Origin: Lojkania enalia | Taxonomy: Eukaryota > Ascomycota > Dothideomycetes > Pleosporales | Direction: 5' to 3' | Length of the DNA stretch: 64,000 nt | NCBI GenBank assembly: GCA_010094045.1 | Contig: ML986717.1 | Location: forward strand, 23,966-87,965 | In this document: one piece after another, positions 1 to 11,726 of the stretch | How the letters are laid out: each line of letters begins with the position of its first letter | Numbering within the stretch: the stretch's first letter is position 1 | Program-made: the position numbers and the translations under genes | The notes under the pieces: model-generated | What the model saw: only the letters and a program-made list of their open reading frames with translations | Told to the model about the DNA's origin: nothing | The model's database searches: none

Positions 1-731
1 GGCTAGTTTGGTCTGTTCAGAACATTCCTAAGGTCAATGGTAGTGTGGGCGGTGAGAAGGGAAATGCTGATCTGTTTGAAGAAACTAAAGAAATGTTGGA
101 AAGGAGAAAAGAAAGGGAGAATAAAGAGGAAGAGCGTGAACATGTTACGCGCACAGCAAGGAGAGGCGTGGCATTTGGTTTTGTCGTTGAGGATGGCGGG
201 GATGGCGGAGATGGCAAAGAGATGCGAAGGAAATGTGAAGCCATGATGCCGGGGAAAGTAGTCGAGCCGAGCTTCGCAAAAGATGACTGGAGAATTCGAT
301 AGAGGGATAAGTTCCTCAATATCTGGGAATAGTCTATTGCACGAGTCAAATTTATTTCTACCACACGGTCGATAGAAGTATGTAAATTATGTGGAGGCCC
401 ACCTATGCATTTTGACCACTCGGCCATTGAGCTATAGTTATACCTAGGATTTACAGGCTTCCAATCTACCGGTCCTGTGGAGGCTGCAGGTCATGGGCTG
501 GAGGAGGACCGGAAGGCAACCTTCAGTGTCAGATACGAATATGAAAATCGGGCTCGGATTGGACTAGTCTGGATTGAGACAGCCCCGCGGTTCTGGGCAC
601 CCAACCGTGCTAGCGTGTTAATCCACATTATTCGACGCCGTCGACACTTGCAGTCATCGAAATTTATCCATCCAAATCATCATCGCCGAAACCCATCAAT
701 TGTGAACGACATACCCCAAGCATTGCACGAT
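1..731. other. No gene recognised (upstream of GH2 gene)
   Basis: Open frames occur on both strands but none resembles a known family. A purine-rich stretch lies at about 57-135. Near 400-430 the minus strand reads like the D-arm of a Ser/Leu tRNA, but no T-arm follows, so I do not call a tRNA. The 3' part presumably holds the promoter and 5' UTR of the glycosidase gene. Confidence 0.5.
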
Positions 732-2866
732 ATGGACCAAGCTTCCCCAGAGAACTATCCCCGCCCAGACTTCCAACGCTCGAACCTGCAATGGCAATCC
801 CTCAACGGCCCTTGGGACTTCATATTCGATGACGAAGATATCGGCCTAAAAGCCTTTTGGCATCAGAATGGACTCCCAGACCAAGTTCAGCTTCAGCAGG
901 ACACTACACAGCGTGCTCAAGGGTCCTCTTCGGAGAGCGCAAATATCACAGCTAAGATTGCTGCGAATCCAGAGAACCTAATCCACGGAAATCTAAACCA
1001 GCGGAAATCTCATGCTACGGTGCATAAAAAGGGCCAGATAAAGGTCCCGTTCGTCTTTCAGACTCCCGCATCGGGTATTAATGATAGGGACGTACATGAA
1101 GTCTTCTGGTACCAACGCCGATTTTCGGACATTCGAAGCCATCTGCAGAAAAGTGGGGGATACAGACTGTTGTTAAGGTTTGGCGCAGTCGACTACGAAG
1201 CAACCGTATGGGTAAATGGTCATTACGTGGGTGGCCATCGTGGCGGGCACGTTCCATTTGACGTCGATGTCACCGATCCTATTAACGCATCCAACCTCCA
1301 GGAAAACGAAGTAACCATCCGTGTCTTTGATTCGGCCTACGATCTTACACAGCCTCGCGGGAAACAGTATTGGGGTGCGAAGCCAGAGAGCATCTTCTAT
1401 ACTCCATCAGGAGGCATCTGGCAGAGTGTATGGCTTGAGTCTGTGCCGCCAGCACGGTTGGAAGATAGTAGTCACGGAACCATTCTGCGCTCTAATGACA
1501 TAGAAAATGGCATCTTGCAAGGAAGTATTGTAGTTTCTGGAAGGTCAGTTTGGAATGGCTATATGGTCTCCATGGGGGCAAGCTATGGCGGTGTTACTAT
1601 CCGCCAATCGCCAAAAATCGGACCTCCGAAAGAAGGGAATCGGGTGGATATCAGTCTAGACCTTCGGATGTTAGACGAAGTTCAGAGCAAGATCCCAGAT
1701 TCTCATATATTGGCCTCATTCAACAATAATCGCGCCTGGCGAAACGGTCTAGCTCTTTGGTCGCCGGAGCATCCCCAACTCTATGAAATTACCCTAAGAC
1801 TCTTCGATCCAGATGGGTTGATGGTCGATGAGGTTACCACAACTATTGGCATGCGGTCGCTTGAATGGAAAACGGGAAATGGAACATTCAAACTGAATGG
1901 GCACCTTCTTTTCCAGATATTGAACCTTGACCAAGGATATTGGCCCGATACATTGATGACGCCACCATCTCAGGACGCCTTGAAAGCTGACATCGAAATG
2001 GCGAAAAAGATGGGGTTCAACGGATGCCGCAAGCACCAGAAGGTCGAAGATCCAGTCTTCTTGTATTGGGCTGATCGACTTGGATATCTCGTGTGGGGTG
2101 AGATGGCGAACGCGTACAGTTTCAGTGAGCAGTACATTTCACGGTTCGATCAGGAGTGGATGGAAGCAGTGAAGCGAGATATCAATCATCCATGTGTCAT
2201 AACCTGGACGCCCGTGAATGAGAGCTGGGGCTATAACGACCTAAAGAATAACGCTGAGCAACGTAATCATATTCGGTCTCTCTACTATATGACTAAGTGC
2301 GTTAAGCGCTACACTTTTTCGATTTTTCCATGCTAAGGGAGAAGTATAGGGCCCTCGACCCGACCCGCCCAATCAATGACAATTGCGGCTGGGAGCACGT
2401 CAAGTCCGATTTAACCACGTTCCACGATTACGCCGACTCGGACGAGTTGGCAAATACCTGCTCTACTCTCGAAGGTATCCTCGGCCCGAAGGCCGGGCGC
2501 TCAACTTTTGTAGCACCTATTACAGGCCTTGACGAGGGCGCATCTCATACCAGCGGCGCGGTTGTCGTTTGCACTGAGTTCGGTGGAGTAAATATTGCGC
2601 CAGCATCTAAGACAGGCCACGAGGATGAATGGGGCTACACAACAGCAGCCGATCCGGCAGATTTGCTGTCTCGCATAGAAAAACTGGTGAATGCTGTTGT
2701 AGATGGAGGTCATTGTGGAGGATTTGTATATACCCAGTTGACCGATATAGAGCAGGAAACGAACGGCCTGCATTCGTTCGATCGAAAAGAGAAGCTTGAA
2801 GCAGTAAAGCTGAAGTCCGTGATGGAGAACGCACAGCGAAAGTACTTTGAGCGGCGATTGGGGTGA
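732..2866 (+). CDS. Glycoside hydrolase family 2 (beta-galactosidase/beta-glucuronidase type)
   Basis: Exons 732-2296 and 2350-2866 give 693 aa. The 53-nt intron (donor GTGCGT, branch TGCTAAG, acceptor TATAG) restores the family-typical join TK|ALDPTRP. The order is that of GH2: an N-terminal sugar-binding jelly roll with WVNG, a middle Ig-like domain, then a TIM barrel with LDQGYWPD and RKHQKVEDP. The predicted acid/base is Glu497 in PVNESWG and the nucleophile Glu598 in CTEFGG, so the active site looks intact. No signal peptide is evident, which suggests an intracellular enzyme. The frame stays open upstream to about 477 without an ATG, so the ATG at 732 (MDQASPENYPRPDF) was chosen. Family membership is clear; the sugar specificity (galactose, glucuronate or other) cannot be read from the sequence. 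The gene is convergent with the lectin-like gene downstream. Confidence 0.93.
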
Positions 2867-3161
2867 TAGGAACGTCCTTGCGCTCTAGCAATGAAACTTT
2901 CCGTCAATTTGGACAGAAATTCTCAGCTTCAAAGGTTTTCTCGATAGTTTATATACTTGCTTCTGCTTTCGGCCCTTGTCGCCGCAGAACAAGGCGGAGC
3001 CGAAGTAGGCACTCAAAAGTCAACGAAAAGCCTAGCCATCGCGTCACGATCCGTAAATCGATTCAACCCAAGCATACCTAGCGCTGAAATCGAATCCAAA
3101 ATATTGTTTTTTGCAGCTCGGCATCATTTAAAGGCGCCTAATTCTCGATTTAACCATCCCA

Positions 3162-4893
3162 TCAATCATCTGGAATTGGTAATTCTCCCTGTGTCCACTG
3201 GCCTCCCTTGTAATCTCTTGTAAAAACACTCAAATCATCCCCTCTGACCTGATAAAAGACATAAAGACTTGTTCCCCCACTCTGATCCTCGACTGCTGTG
3301 ACGCTCATATGTGTCCCCTTCAAGCCTGGCACCACACCCCGTGCACCGCCAACTGTGAACGAATTCTCTTGCACGCTCGTCGTGTTCTCAGCCTGCCAAT
3401 CGATATAATGACCCATGATAGACCCATCCATCATTTGTGCATAGAAGTACTCAGTGTAGCCTAACGATGTGCTTGGGTGGACATTATTGATGGCGTATTG
3501 GGTCGCGTTCTTCCATTCATTGATGGGATGAACATCGGTCACGGTTTGGTTCTTGTTGGTGTCTTTCCACCATATCTCGGCTGTGTCCTGCATATTCACC
3601 ATCATGGCATAAGTCGTACTGCCGGGCCCCCAGCTGTAGCAGCCTACGCCCGCGTGCGCGTTCATGTTGGGCCAGGTATGTTGTTCTGCCCATTGCTCTT
3701 GGCCTTCGTACCAACCGTACTGGACGAACCTCGTTTCATCGGTAGGGTACCACAGGTGCATGCCGTGCGTTTCTGCGTCGAAGGGGATTGTGTTGTTCTG
3801 TCCGTTGTACGTTGGGAAAAGCGAGGCGTCGGAGTCGCCATAATAGTTTCCGTACCAGCAGGCTTGCAGACCGACGCTCGGAGCGTTGTATACGGTTAGA
3901 TTGAGTTCGTTGAGGGGACCATCTTGCCATATGTTGGTGCTGTTTGAGTTGAGCTTTTGTCGGACTAAATTGTTTCTATCGATGTAGAAGAGATGCCACT
4001 GAGATGTTAGCTCGAGAATTGGGAGATTTTTTTTTTTGGGTTTTTTCGCAGAACTTACCATCGCGGTTCCGTTGATAGCATATGATACAGTTGATAAAGG
4101 TGTCGCGTTTTTGGCGTCGGATACGATCGTTTCGGATCTAGTACCACCGATCCACTCCCCTTTTGGTGTGAGCTGGATCCATCGGATATCGCCAGTCCAA
4201 TGCTGGAAGTAGACGGTCATGATCTTGCGTTCTTGGTGGTTCCAGAATTCTGTGGCCAGTGCGATTCCAGATCCATTAAAGGCGCCGTTGTTCGTATAGT
4301 ATAACGTACCTAATGCGCCACCGATACAGTTGTCTGGATTATCAACGCAGTATAGTTGGGCGAGATTCTCAATCGGTCTAATGGTAAGTCAATAATTTCT
4401 CTGATGTCAATGCCTTCTATATCTCACTTTTTCTTTTCTTTCTGCAACCCGATTCCAAGGCCAACACCGAGGCCGATTGCGATTAGAATGACAAACGCTA
4501 GAAGGATTATTCCTCTGAAGTACCTTCTTGGGATACCGCATGCCTTCGGCTGCTCTAGCTGGGGCTCTGTTTCAGTTCGGTATATTGGTTCGTCTTTCGT
4601 ATTCCCTTCAATGTGTGGAAATCCCTGCGATACAACCGTATCATCGAGTGAGAAAGGAGAGGTTGGCCGGTTCGACGATGCGAGCCAGTCTTCGACTACC
4701 TCAGGCGCATCGTGCAGGACTTCCTTTGACGATGCAGGCCTATTCGAAGATGAGTTCGCCTGTTTCAAGATTTTAGGAAACTCTCGACATACTCGGGATT
4801 CTCAGGATACAGCTTCTCTGGAACGATACTCTCGGGTGCGTCTCCGCTCGGCGAACCATCAACACTATTCAGCCTCGCGTGAGTGGTGTCCAT
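3162..4893 (-). CDS. Membrane-anchored fucose-lectin-like beta-propeller protein
   Basis: Four exons on the minus strand, 4793-4893, 4428-4739, 4059-4377 and 3162-3998, give 522 aa. Introns are 53 nt (GTATGT..TAG), 50 nt (GTGAGA..TAG) and 60 nt (GTAAGT, CTAAC, CAG). The N-terminal ~108 residues are acidic and polar, followed by one hydrophobic helix at about 110-131 (GIILLAFVILIAIG...). The rest is a Trp- and Gly-rich ectodomain with repeats of the type YFQHWTGDIRW, LFYIDRNNLV and IWWKD, typical of six-bladed fungal fucose-specific lectin folds. The layout predicts a type II plasma-membrane protein displaying the propeller outside. The 60-nt third intron is a multiple of three without stops, so a read-through isoform with 20 extra residues (a lysine-rich stretch) is possible. 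Fold assignment is fairly sure; the ligand is not known. Confidence 0.82.
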
Positions 4894-5412
4894 CTTTTGT
4901 GTCGCAGCGCTCCATTAGGAACGGCTAGTAGGCCATCTAGATGAACTAAGCTAGGGCGCCGATATATAAACTATACCGCGTTTCCCACCGGTCCATAGGC
5001 GCAACTTCGAGCTGGGTTAAGCGACTAAGGAGGTTTCTGCAGCTGCAAATCTAATTTGTGTTGTGAGATCCTCGAGCCAAAAGCGGTGAAGGGGTGCGGT
5101 AAGCACCATCCACATACCTGTAATCTTGCCCGATGCGGTTAAATGGAGAGGTGTGGCAGAGTAGACGGACAGCGGCGATCTGTACCGCGAAAGTGGTTTC
5201 ACAAGCCTCACGAGAGAATTCCCTGCATGTAAGCAATGCTAATTGCCGGTTGTATTCATGCCATTGGTGGCCGTATCTGACCGGAAAAGCAAGCTACTCC
5301 ACCTAGTGGCGAGCGTGCTAGGTCAACACCATAAAGTTTTGGTGAAATTGGATATTCCCCAGGACCTCCTCGTGGTTTTCCAGCCGTGAGATCTGTGGTC
5401 AGTTTTTCCATT

Positions 5413-5444
<32 letters not shown>

Positions 5445-6909
5445 CCCTTCGAGTTGAGTGTATCTGGTATCGCATATACGGAAAAGGGCCTTGATAATAA
5501 GCCTGCGAAGCTGCAGGTGATGATCAAAACCTGACCACGTCTGGAGCCCTAGATGTTCCTGCACTCATGGAAGCGAGGTGCACACCATCTTGGTCTGACC
5601 ATTGGCGTGGGACAAAGATCATCGGCAGCCCTGATGTGGCAGACAACCCCGCTCGAACTCTGTTCCGTTATCGCGGCGGTTGCGGTCCTATTCTACGGTG
5701 GTGGTGGTGAGTGCCTTGGAAGTCTGGAGGGTTTATTAAACAGCCATGAGAAAGACGGCGAGAAATCCGGAGCACTCTGGACGGTCTGTCAGCCTGATCC
5801 CAGACATGGACAAGTAATTATGCCGGGCTCCGGATTTGGCGCAATGGGCACGCCAGGTATGCACACGGCTAAGGTAAGCAAAGGGTGGCTGGCTCCCTTT
5901 CCCTATCAACTGTGTGCGGGGGTGGTTCTGGTCGCCGACACGGCTCGGTGATAGCCCTATCCCCTCATGCGCAACAGTGGCCATCTGCACATGTTGTACA
6001 GGTTGTCTGATTTTGGAGTCTTAGGTAAAACTATACGCCTGGGGAGGATGATGATGATTATGAGGAGGAAGAAAGCTCTGAAGGGTGCGGCTCGGTCCCA
6101 GTTTATCGATATCGCAATGCGGGCATTTTCTCTCCCACCAATCATCTATCCCCCACTTTCACATTATTCCATCGTCACTCCCTTGGGCCAACCTCTCGTG
6201 AATTGCTTTTCGCATCTCGCTACTGACCAAGATAAGTTACATGTCTGGCGACAAGATTGACTATTGCAGCTATCTATCGAGGACCTGGCCCAGCCTGATG
6301 CGCCCCTACCTAGGCAGGACGTCGCCGGTCCTGATAGGTGACTTATAGCTACTATCCCGACAGTCCATCGCAAATCACACTCCTAGGATCATCGCTGCGA
6401 CCGTTTGGATTCAGCAAACCACTACACGGGGCCTTGAGATACTGGAGAAGACGAATCCCTTGTCCAGCCTACCGACACGTTTGATGGGCTCCATTTAGAG
6501 GCCGGCTTCCACAGAATTGTGTCTATCCAGACGGCATTGATACCAAAAGAAGGATGAAGTGTAAATCATTGGCTAATGGAAATACTCGAGCAATTGCTAT
6601 GTCCTTGACTAAGTCCGGAAAGATCCCACTGCCGTATATGTCACATGCTCTCCCTACCCAGTATGACATTATACATGGAAATTTCTATACATAAGGAGTT
6701 CAATTAACCTCCAATAACAATCAATTCAGTTCTCCACAGCTCGTTGATGCCTATGGGCTTTCCGCGGGTTGATCGTTGTTATCTCAGCATACTCTCATAC
6801 CCTCCTCCATCCCGTCAAATACGTTTGACCACGAGTCTCTCAGAAATCGTTGCAGGGTTTTTTTTTTTTTTTTCCATTCAGCATATTACTAAAGCCACGA
6901 AGTAGAGCT
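4894..6909. other. Gene-free stretch with poly(T) tracts
   Basis: No reading frame here resembles a protein I know. There is a long poly(T) run at about 5415-5444 and another at about 6857-6873. An open frame at 5553-5951 (+) has no recognisable motif and no matching splice partners. Probably intergenic or relic sequence. Confidence 0.4.
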
Positions 6910-7882
6910 CTAACTGTCCTTCTCATCCGCCCCTTCTTCGTCCTCAGACTCCGACTCAATCCAGCACTTCTCAATTTCTAGATCAAGTGGATTGCTGTGA
7001 CGATTCTTTCTCCTGCTGTCTTGGACGCATGCTGTTATCCTTTCCGGTGGGATATATGTCCGTGGATCATTGTCGTCAAACGCATTATGTCGGTGGTCAT
7101 AGGTAAACGTATTCAGCAATGTGATCGACTTTGGTAAACTTGTTTTCTCGCCTGGCCAGTAGTATTTGACGTCAAGCCTCGTCCACTGCGCCGCCCAAAC
7201 ACATGCCCCATTGACTACCATTTCGGCCTGGCGCTCTATACCCGTTCCGATCTCAAAGCTACCACCAACCGGGGCCATTGTAAGGGCGCCGATCGTCGTG
7301 GGACTCACGCCCGCGGATATCGCTGGCTCGCGAGATTGCACAGTCAAGACTCGTGCATCTTCGAGTATGTAAGCGCCAGTGAGGAGCCACACGTGAGGCT
7401 TTCTTATCATCTTTGCGAACGCGGTCTTGTTGTTGGTTGCTGCTGCCGAGAGCCACAATCTCAGCGCCTTCTTCGCAGCCTCCTTCGGAAAGACCTCTTC
7501 GTCGAAGAACTTTTGGCGTCTTATTTAACGGCATTTAGTTCTGCTCGCCTAGATAGCGAAGCGCGACTTACTCTACAACTTCGATGCGGCGTCCAGATTT
7601 TGCAGCAAGGATAATTTGCTTGTCGGAACCCCATTCAATCCCCAAGTTGGCCAGCTCTGCAAGGTCGAATGCCACACCAAATGTGGATCGTCGCTTTGAC
7701 ACGAGCATAAAGTCTTTAAGTTCCTGGATAGAAGCGTAACGCTTGAGCGCATTGTCACTATTCACATCAGCAAACTGACCTAGACGAAGGTTAGAAGAAA
7801 GTTTTACTCTAGTAAAGGATGAGTGTAGTGTCGGGCTGTCATCGGATCCTTGTAACCTTTGAGCACAAGATTCCCAATGCAT
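6910..7882 (-). CDS. Hypothetical protein, possibly gasdermin-like
   Basis: Exons 7572-7882 and 6910-7519 (minus strand) give 306 aa. The 52-nt intron has donor GTAAGT, branch ACTAAA and acceptor TAAG. There are no signal peptide or membrane helices. The central part alternates strands and helices: TFGVAFDLAELANLGIEWG, then KPHVWLLTGAYILEDARVL, a small-residue loop, and WTRLDVKYYWP. The last ~15 residues are strongly acidic (ESESEDEEGADEKD). The size, the VWLLTGAYI strand and the strand-loop-strand pattern recall the pore-forming domain of fungal gasdermin-like proteins, which act in regulated cell death and often carry a short cleavable C-terminus. This is pattern resemblance only. The alternative is an unrelated cytosolic protein. 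It is divergently transcribed from the TPR gene across a ~500-bp spacer; no protease gene lies next to it. The first exon may hold a further short intron near 7788-7821. Confidence 0.6.
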
Positions 7883-8382
7883 AGCTGATCTAACTGCATC
7901 CCAAAATCGTAGAGATAGAATGTAGTTCTTTTGCCTAAGGGCATTTCAATGCTCTATATACTTGTGGCATAAACATAAAACTCTTAAGCAATGAACAATT
8001 GCAGAGCTTCTACTGAAAGTTCGAAATCTTATGTGCATGATTTCTAGGAGACTAACATCTCATGACTGCTGTGTTCGCTTAGATAAGACTAAGTGGGGAT
8101 GTATCGCTTATGCTGTACTAACGCACGACTCGTTCTTGAGCGATCAAATAAAGAATTTCTCTCGAGCTAGTCACGCCACTCTAGCAAGTTCCTGTGCAGC
8201 TCATACGAGGGTGACGACAACATAAAAATTGAACAGCTGATCCTCCGTCACGCTACGGCCTGTACATTATTGCTAGCCAATGCTTCTCAAAAATCTACTG
8301 TAACTGGTATTTCCAGTGCTACTGGGATCTCGCGGACTTCCTATATCTTTCCTCGCGCTCATGATTAGCGCCTTTTCGATAC
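7883..8382. promoter_or_regulatory. Divergent intergenic region
   Basis: A ~500-bp spacer between two genes transcribed away from each other, so it must hold both promoters. I see no convincing TATA box or repeated operator-like motif. Confidence 0.4.
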
Positions 8383-9735
8383 ATGGATCACAACGCGACA
8401 ACCCTTGTGCTGAAAGAGAGATTTGAGAATGGTCTGGCCACACGACTCCGTCGGAGTGAGCTCCTCGAGGCCGGACTTAGACTAACAAGTACGGAAACTA
8501 TCAATAATTTATATATCCTAGGACGAATCTACTGGATTAGAGAGGAGTTTACAAAGGCCATAGAGTACGCAAGTAAATCCCACAACGCGGCCGTGGAAAG
8601 TCTAGGCATCGACGACGACGACACGGTGAAAGCGAGATTGCTGTTAGAAAATATCTGCCGGCGTCAGCGAGATTTTAAGTACCTTATTAATTTTCGAAAA
8701 GATGTTTTGCAACGGTACAACTCCGCTTTCGGACCACTTGATGCACGGACCCTAAATGTCCAGAATGAGCTTCTACTGGCGTACCATGAAGCCGGAGAGT
8801 TTGCCCAGTCGTTGGACCTTGGCGAGGAACTATTGCGACATCTTGGCGATGCTGGAGTGGAGGATAACCGACTCAAGTATGCGAAAAGAAAGCAAGGAAT
8901 GGGTCTCGCAATCGTATGGAAGTTGAGGGACGGACGCGGTTTAGAGCCTCCTCGAAGTGATCTTGCCCGTGCAATTTACTTGCTTGAAGATGCCCTACAC
9001 ATGGATGAGTCGCAGGGAGTGGAAGACCCTAAAGTTATTCTACAGCAATTAAGAATGCTGAGAGACCTTTATATCATCATTAAAGACTGGATGAAAGCGC
9101 TGGACCGGGGAAGGTTGGCTGTGAGGAAGTCGGTCGAGTTGCATGGAGCGTATTCTAAAGATGCGCTCGATGACCGAGATGAGTTGCTCCAGCTAGAACT
9201 ACATCGCGGATATACTCGAGAGGTATTCGATGTAGCTCTAGACATCTACCATAATTGTGTAGCAATTCACGGATACGATAGCGATCGTACACTCGTCGCG
9301 GTTATGGGTTTGCATAAACTCCTAAACGATATTGGTGCAGGAGAGGAAGACCGGATTAATGTATTCAACCTACTATGGACCACATTCTTGAATATCGAAA
9401 CTCTAGGGGGTAGGAAGCAACGCCTCGAAAGAGAAATAATTTTACCAGCACTGGAAGAGCTTGAGGCATCGGCGCCGCCGAGCGAGAAGTGCCGGATGAA
9501 GGAAATTAAAGACCTCCATATACTAATCAATGAGACTTCTCCAGAGGAAAATCATGATACAACAGAAGATCTTCAAATGAGGTCTCCGCAGGACGAAGCA
9601 TCTATTTCTCTTTCGGATTCGGAACAATCGTATAGAGGGGAGCCTAGATTGAATAGCGCAGAACCCAAGGATAGCAACTCGAGCGATGAAAATAGGAAAA
9701 GAGAACTGCATAAAGACAAAGTAGACGGTAAGTAA
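8383..9735 (+). CDS. Tetratricopeptide-repeat protein
   Basis: A 450-aa frame from ATG 8383. Residues ~40-330 hold several degenerate ~42-residue TPR units of the kinesin-light-chain/TPR_10-12 type, e.g. NNLYILGRIYWIREEFTKAI and the repeated 'GP.DARTLNVQNELLLAYHEAG' pattern. Such arrays are common as C-terminal sensors of fungal NLR/STAND proteins, but no nucleotide-binding or effector domain precedes them here. The C-terminus is Ser/Asp/Glu-rich and disordered. A perfect donor (GTAAGT) at 9728 suggests splicing to an acidic frame that ends at 10133; the nearest acceptor (TAG at 9788) gives an immediate stop, whereas CAG at 9855 would keep the frame and add ~90 acidic residues. The true 3' end is unresolved. 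Could be a truncated receptor-like gene. Confidence 0.75.
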   Translation: MDHNATTLVLKERFENGLATRLRRSELLEAGLRLTSTETINNLYILGRIYWIREEFTKAIEYASKSHNAAVESLGIDDDDTVKARLLLENICRRQRDFKYLINFRKDVLQRYNSAFGPLDARTLNVQNELLLAYHEAGEFAQSLDLGEELLRHLGDAGVEDNRLKYAKRKQGMGLAIVWKLRDGRGLEPPRSDLARAIYLLEDALHMDESQGVEDPKVILQQLRMLRDLYIIIKDWMKALDRGRLAVRKSVELHGAYSKDALDDRDELLQLELHRGYTREVFDVALDIYHNCVAIHGYDSDRTLVAVMGLHKLLNDIGAGEEDRINVFNLLWTTFLNIETLGGRKQRLEREIILPALEELEASAPPSEKCRMKEIKDLHILINETSPEENHDTTEDLQMRSPQDEASISLSDSEQSYRGEPRLNSAEPKDSNSSDENRKRELHKDKVDGK

Positions 9736-10133
9736 ATGAATTTGTCATAATTTGACAATTGAAGCCTCATTCGCCATGTACACTTAGGCTAATGCTTCAA
9801 CAAGGGTATTCCCCACAAAGTGGTGATAGTTGGTCTAGCGCTCAGAGTACATCAGAGGACGATGATAGCTCGTTGCTTGATAGGATAGATGCACTTGAGG
9901 TAGCGGAGAAAGCAGGCAAAGCACGCCTGGTATCAGATGAGCCCTCAGATGAAGAGATGCTCCATTTGGTTGAAGAGCTTTCGGCCAGAAGGGTTGAGGA
10001 ACGGTGTTGTCGGGAATTCGGAGTCCACGATATAGACTCTTTTGGAGATTGGCCGGAGCCGGAACCAAGGCTTCCACCACCTTTTGAAGTCGATAGAGGG
10101 GAGTCGGAGAACGTCCAAGACGATGACCCTTGA

Positions 10134-11726
10134 AGTGTACTCAGATTCCAAAGCGCTAGCGCGCGATTTATCTCAATACTATGGCACATTAATCCATAAT
10201 GCAAGCTATTCCCTTATTCTATTTCTCGTGCTATCTAACGTTAGCTGATAGAATGCTGTAAATAATACAAGTCCACAAATAGTTTCGGTCCTGTAAAAAA
10301 GGAGGTAATGCTGGGCTTGATAGTTCCCATTAAAAAAAACAGCTCTTTCAAAGTTAGAATGGCCCACAAGTACCCTTGATACTTTTGGTATCCTCAATTT
10401 CTCTTCCTTTATTCTGGACGAGTATAACTTTCCACGCTCACTTCCGAAGAAATCTTATCAAGTAGATCTTTTCTTGAGTGTTGACCGGCTCTTAATATCA
10501 GATTAATGCCCGGCAACATTCATCTGAGGCATATACTACATCTCCCAACTCTCTATCGCATAGGCTACCTACAATTATATAGCGCTACTAGGGCGATGGG
10601 AGGCATTGATGAAGCTGGTCAAAACTGCTCCCGCCGGTTTCGTGGATCACTGGCTTTGCTTATCTCTTGGTCTAGACTCTTGATGCCATTGTTTTATTTA
10701 CGCGCACGGGCTATCTTCCCCTTCAGCAATTCGAACTATTCAGCGCTTAGAAACCTCATTTTGAGTTTCAACAGCTTTAGCCTCGAGGAAAAAAAACTAA
10801 ACGGAAGCCATGGCTAAGCTTGGAAGATAAGATCAACAGGGCTCTCCACTTGTATTTAAATAACGTGAACGAGGCTAGGTCGTTTCCAGTGTCGCATTAA
10901 CATTTAGAAAATGCATTGTGCATATTGGTATAAAGCTGAACCCGGCCTGGCAAGGGGCGGCTTCCTCTAAACGCACTAGCCATGTTCCTCCTCTGGACGG
11001 TCGTCGTTAATATTCACGAAGGTCGGAGTTTTCGGCTTCTATCAGACGCAAGATTGTCGCTCGATCCAGCAAACTTCATTGCAGCAATAATACGCTGGAG
11101 AGCAGGGTGTATACATAAATCCATTCTTCCTGTCCAACTTGAAGTCGCGGATTAAAATTGCATACGCGACCCACAGACTATGCACGGGCTCGGGACTTCG
11201 CAGTCTGACATTTGTTCCTATCAGCTTATCGGTACTCTTAAATGAGTTTTCGCCTTTAGAGCCCGTCACAGCTGCCCGAACCTCTCGATCTTGCAGTTCC
11301 CCTTTTTTTTTTTTTTATTTGCAATGTGCGATGCGATATGTCTTTCTCCGCCATAGCCTAGTGGAAGAAGCAGCCGAACCTGGCGCCGACAATGGAGATT
11401 GATTTCCTCTAATCGAAGTAGATAGCACTGACGAAACTACCGGTATTCTGGGCTTTCTTTCCAGAGGTAACCAAATACGAAAGGGGCTACCTCCTCTTTC
11501 CGGGTTGGCCGTAAACGTATTTCAGCACTTAATTTTTGTTACGGCTAAGCTATTCACAGTTAGCCCCTTGGCAGGTCCAGGGATATATATGTAGCATATC
11601 TCGCATTTCTAGTCAATAGACGCAGTTTTCCAATCCTCATCAGAGCCAGCCAGCTCTGACAATTTTCAATTGCTCCGTTCCTAATATCACGCCCGTCGGC
11701 GCATATTTCACGATGTTAATAAAGAG
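10134..11726. other. Gene-free stretch
   Basis: No frame with family resemblance. Short open frames (for example 10506-10817 +) lack splice partners and motifs. The 3' end contains the promoter of the antiporter gene. Confidence 0.4.

Noticed and set aside
400..430. Minus-strand sequence ATGGCCGAGTGGTC resembling the A box of a Ser/Leu tRNA
   Set aside because: No matching T-arm or acceptor stem follows within 150 nt on that strand; at most a fragment.
5553..5951. 132-codon plus-strand frame
   Set aside because: No motif, an overlapping frame of similar length on the other strand, and no splice partners.
6910..10133. Complete heterokaryon-incompatibility module (gasdermin plus protease plus NLR)
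   Set aside because: No protease or nucleotide-binding domain is present between 4.9 and 11.7 kb; only the two-gene pair is supported.
11340..11390. TAGCCTAGTGG sequence as a possible tRNA A box
   Set aside because: No B box (GGTTCGANTCC) at the required distance and no cloverleaf.
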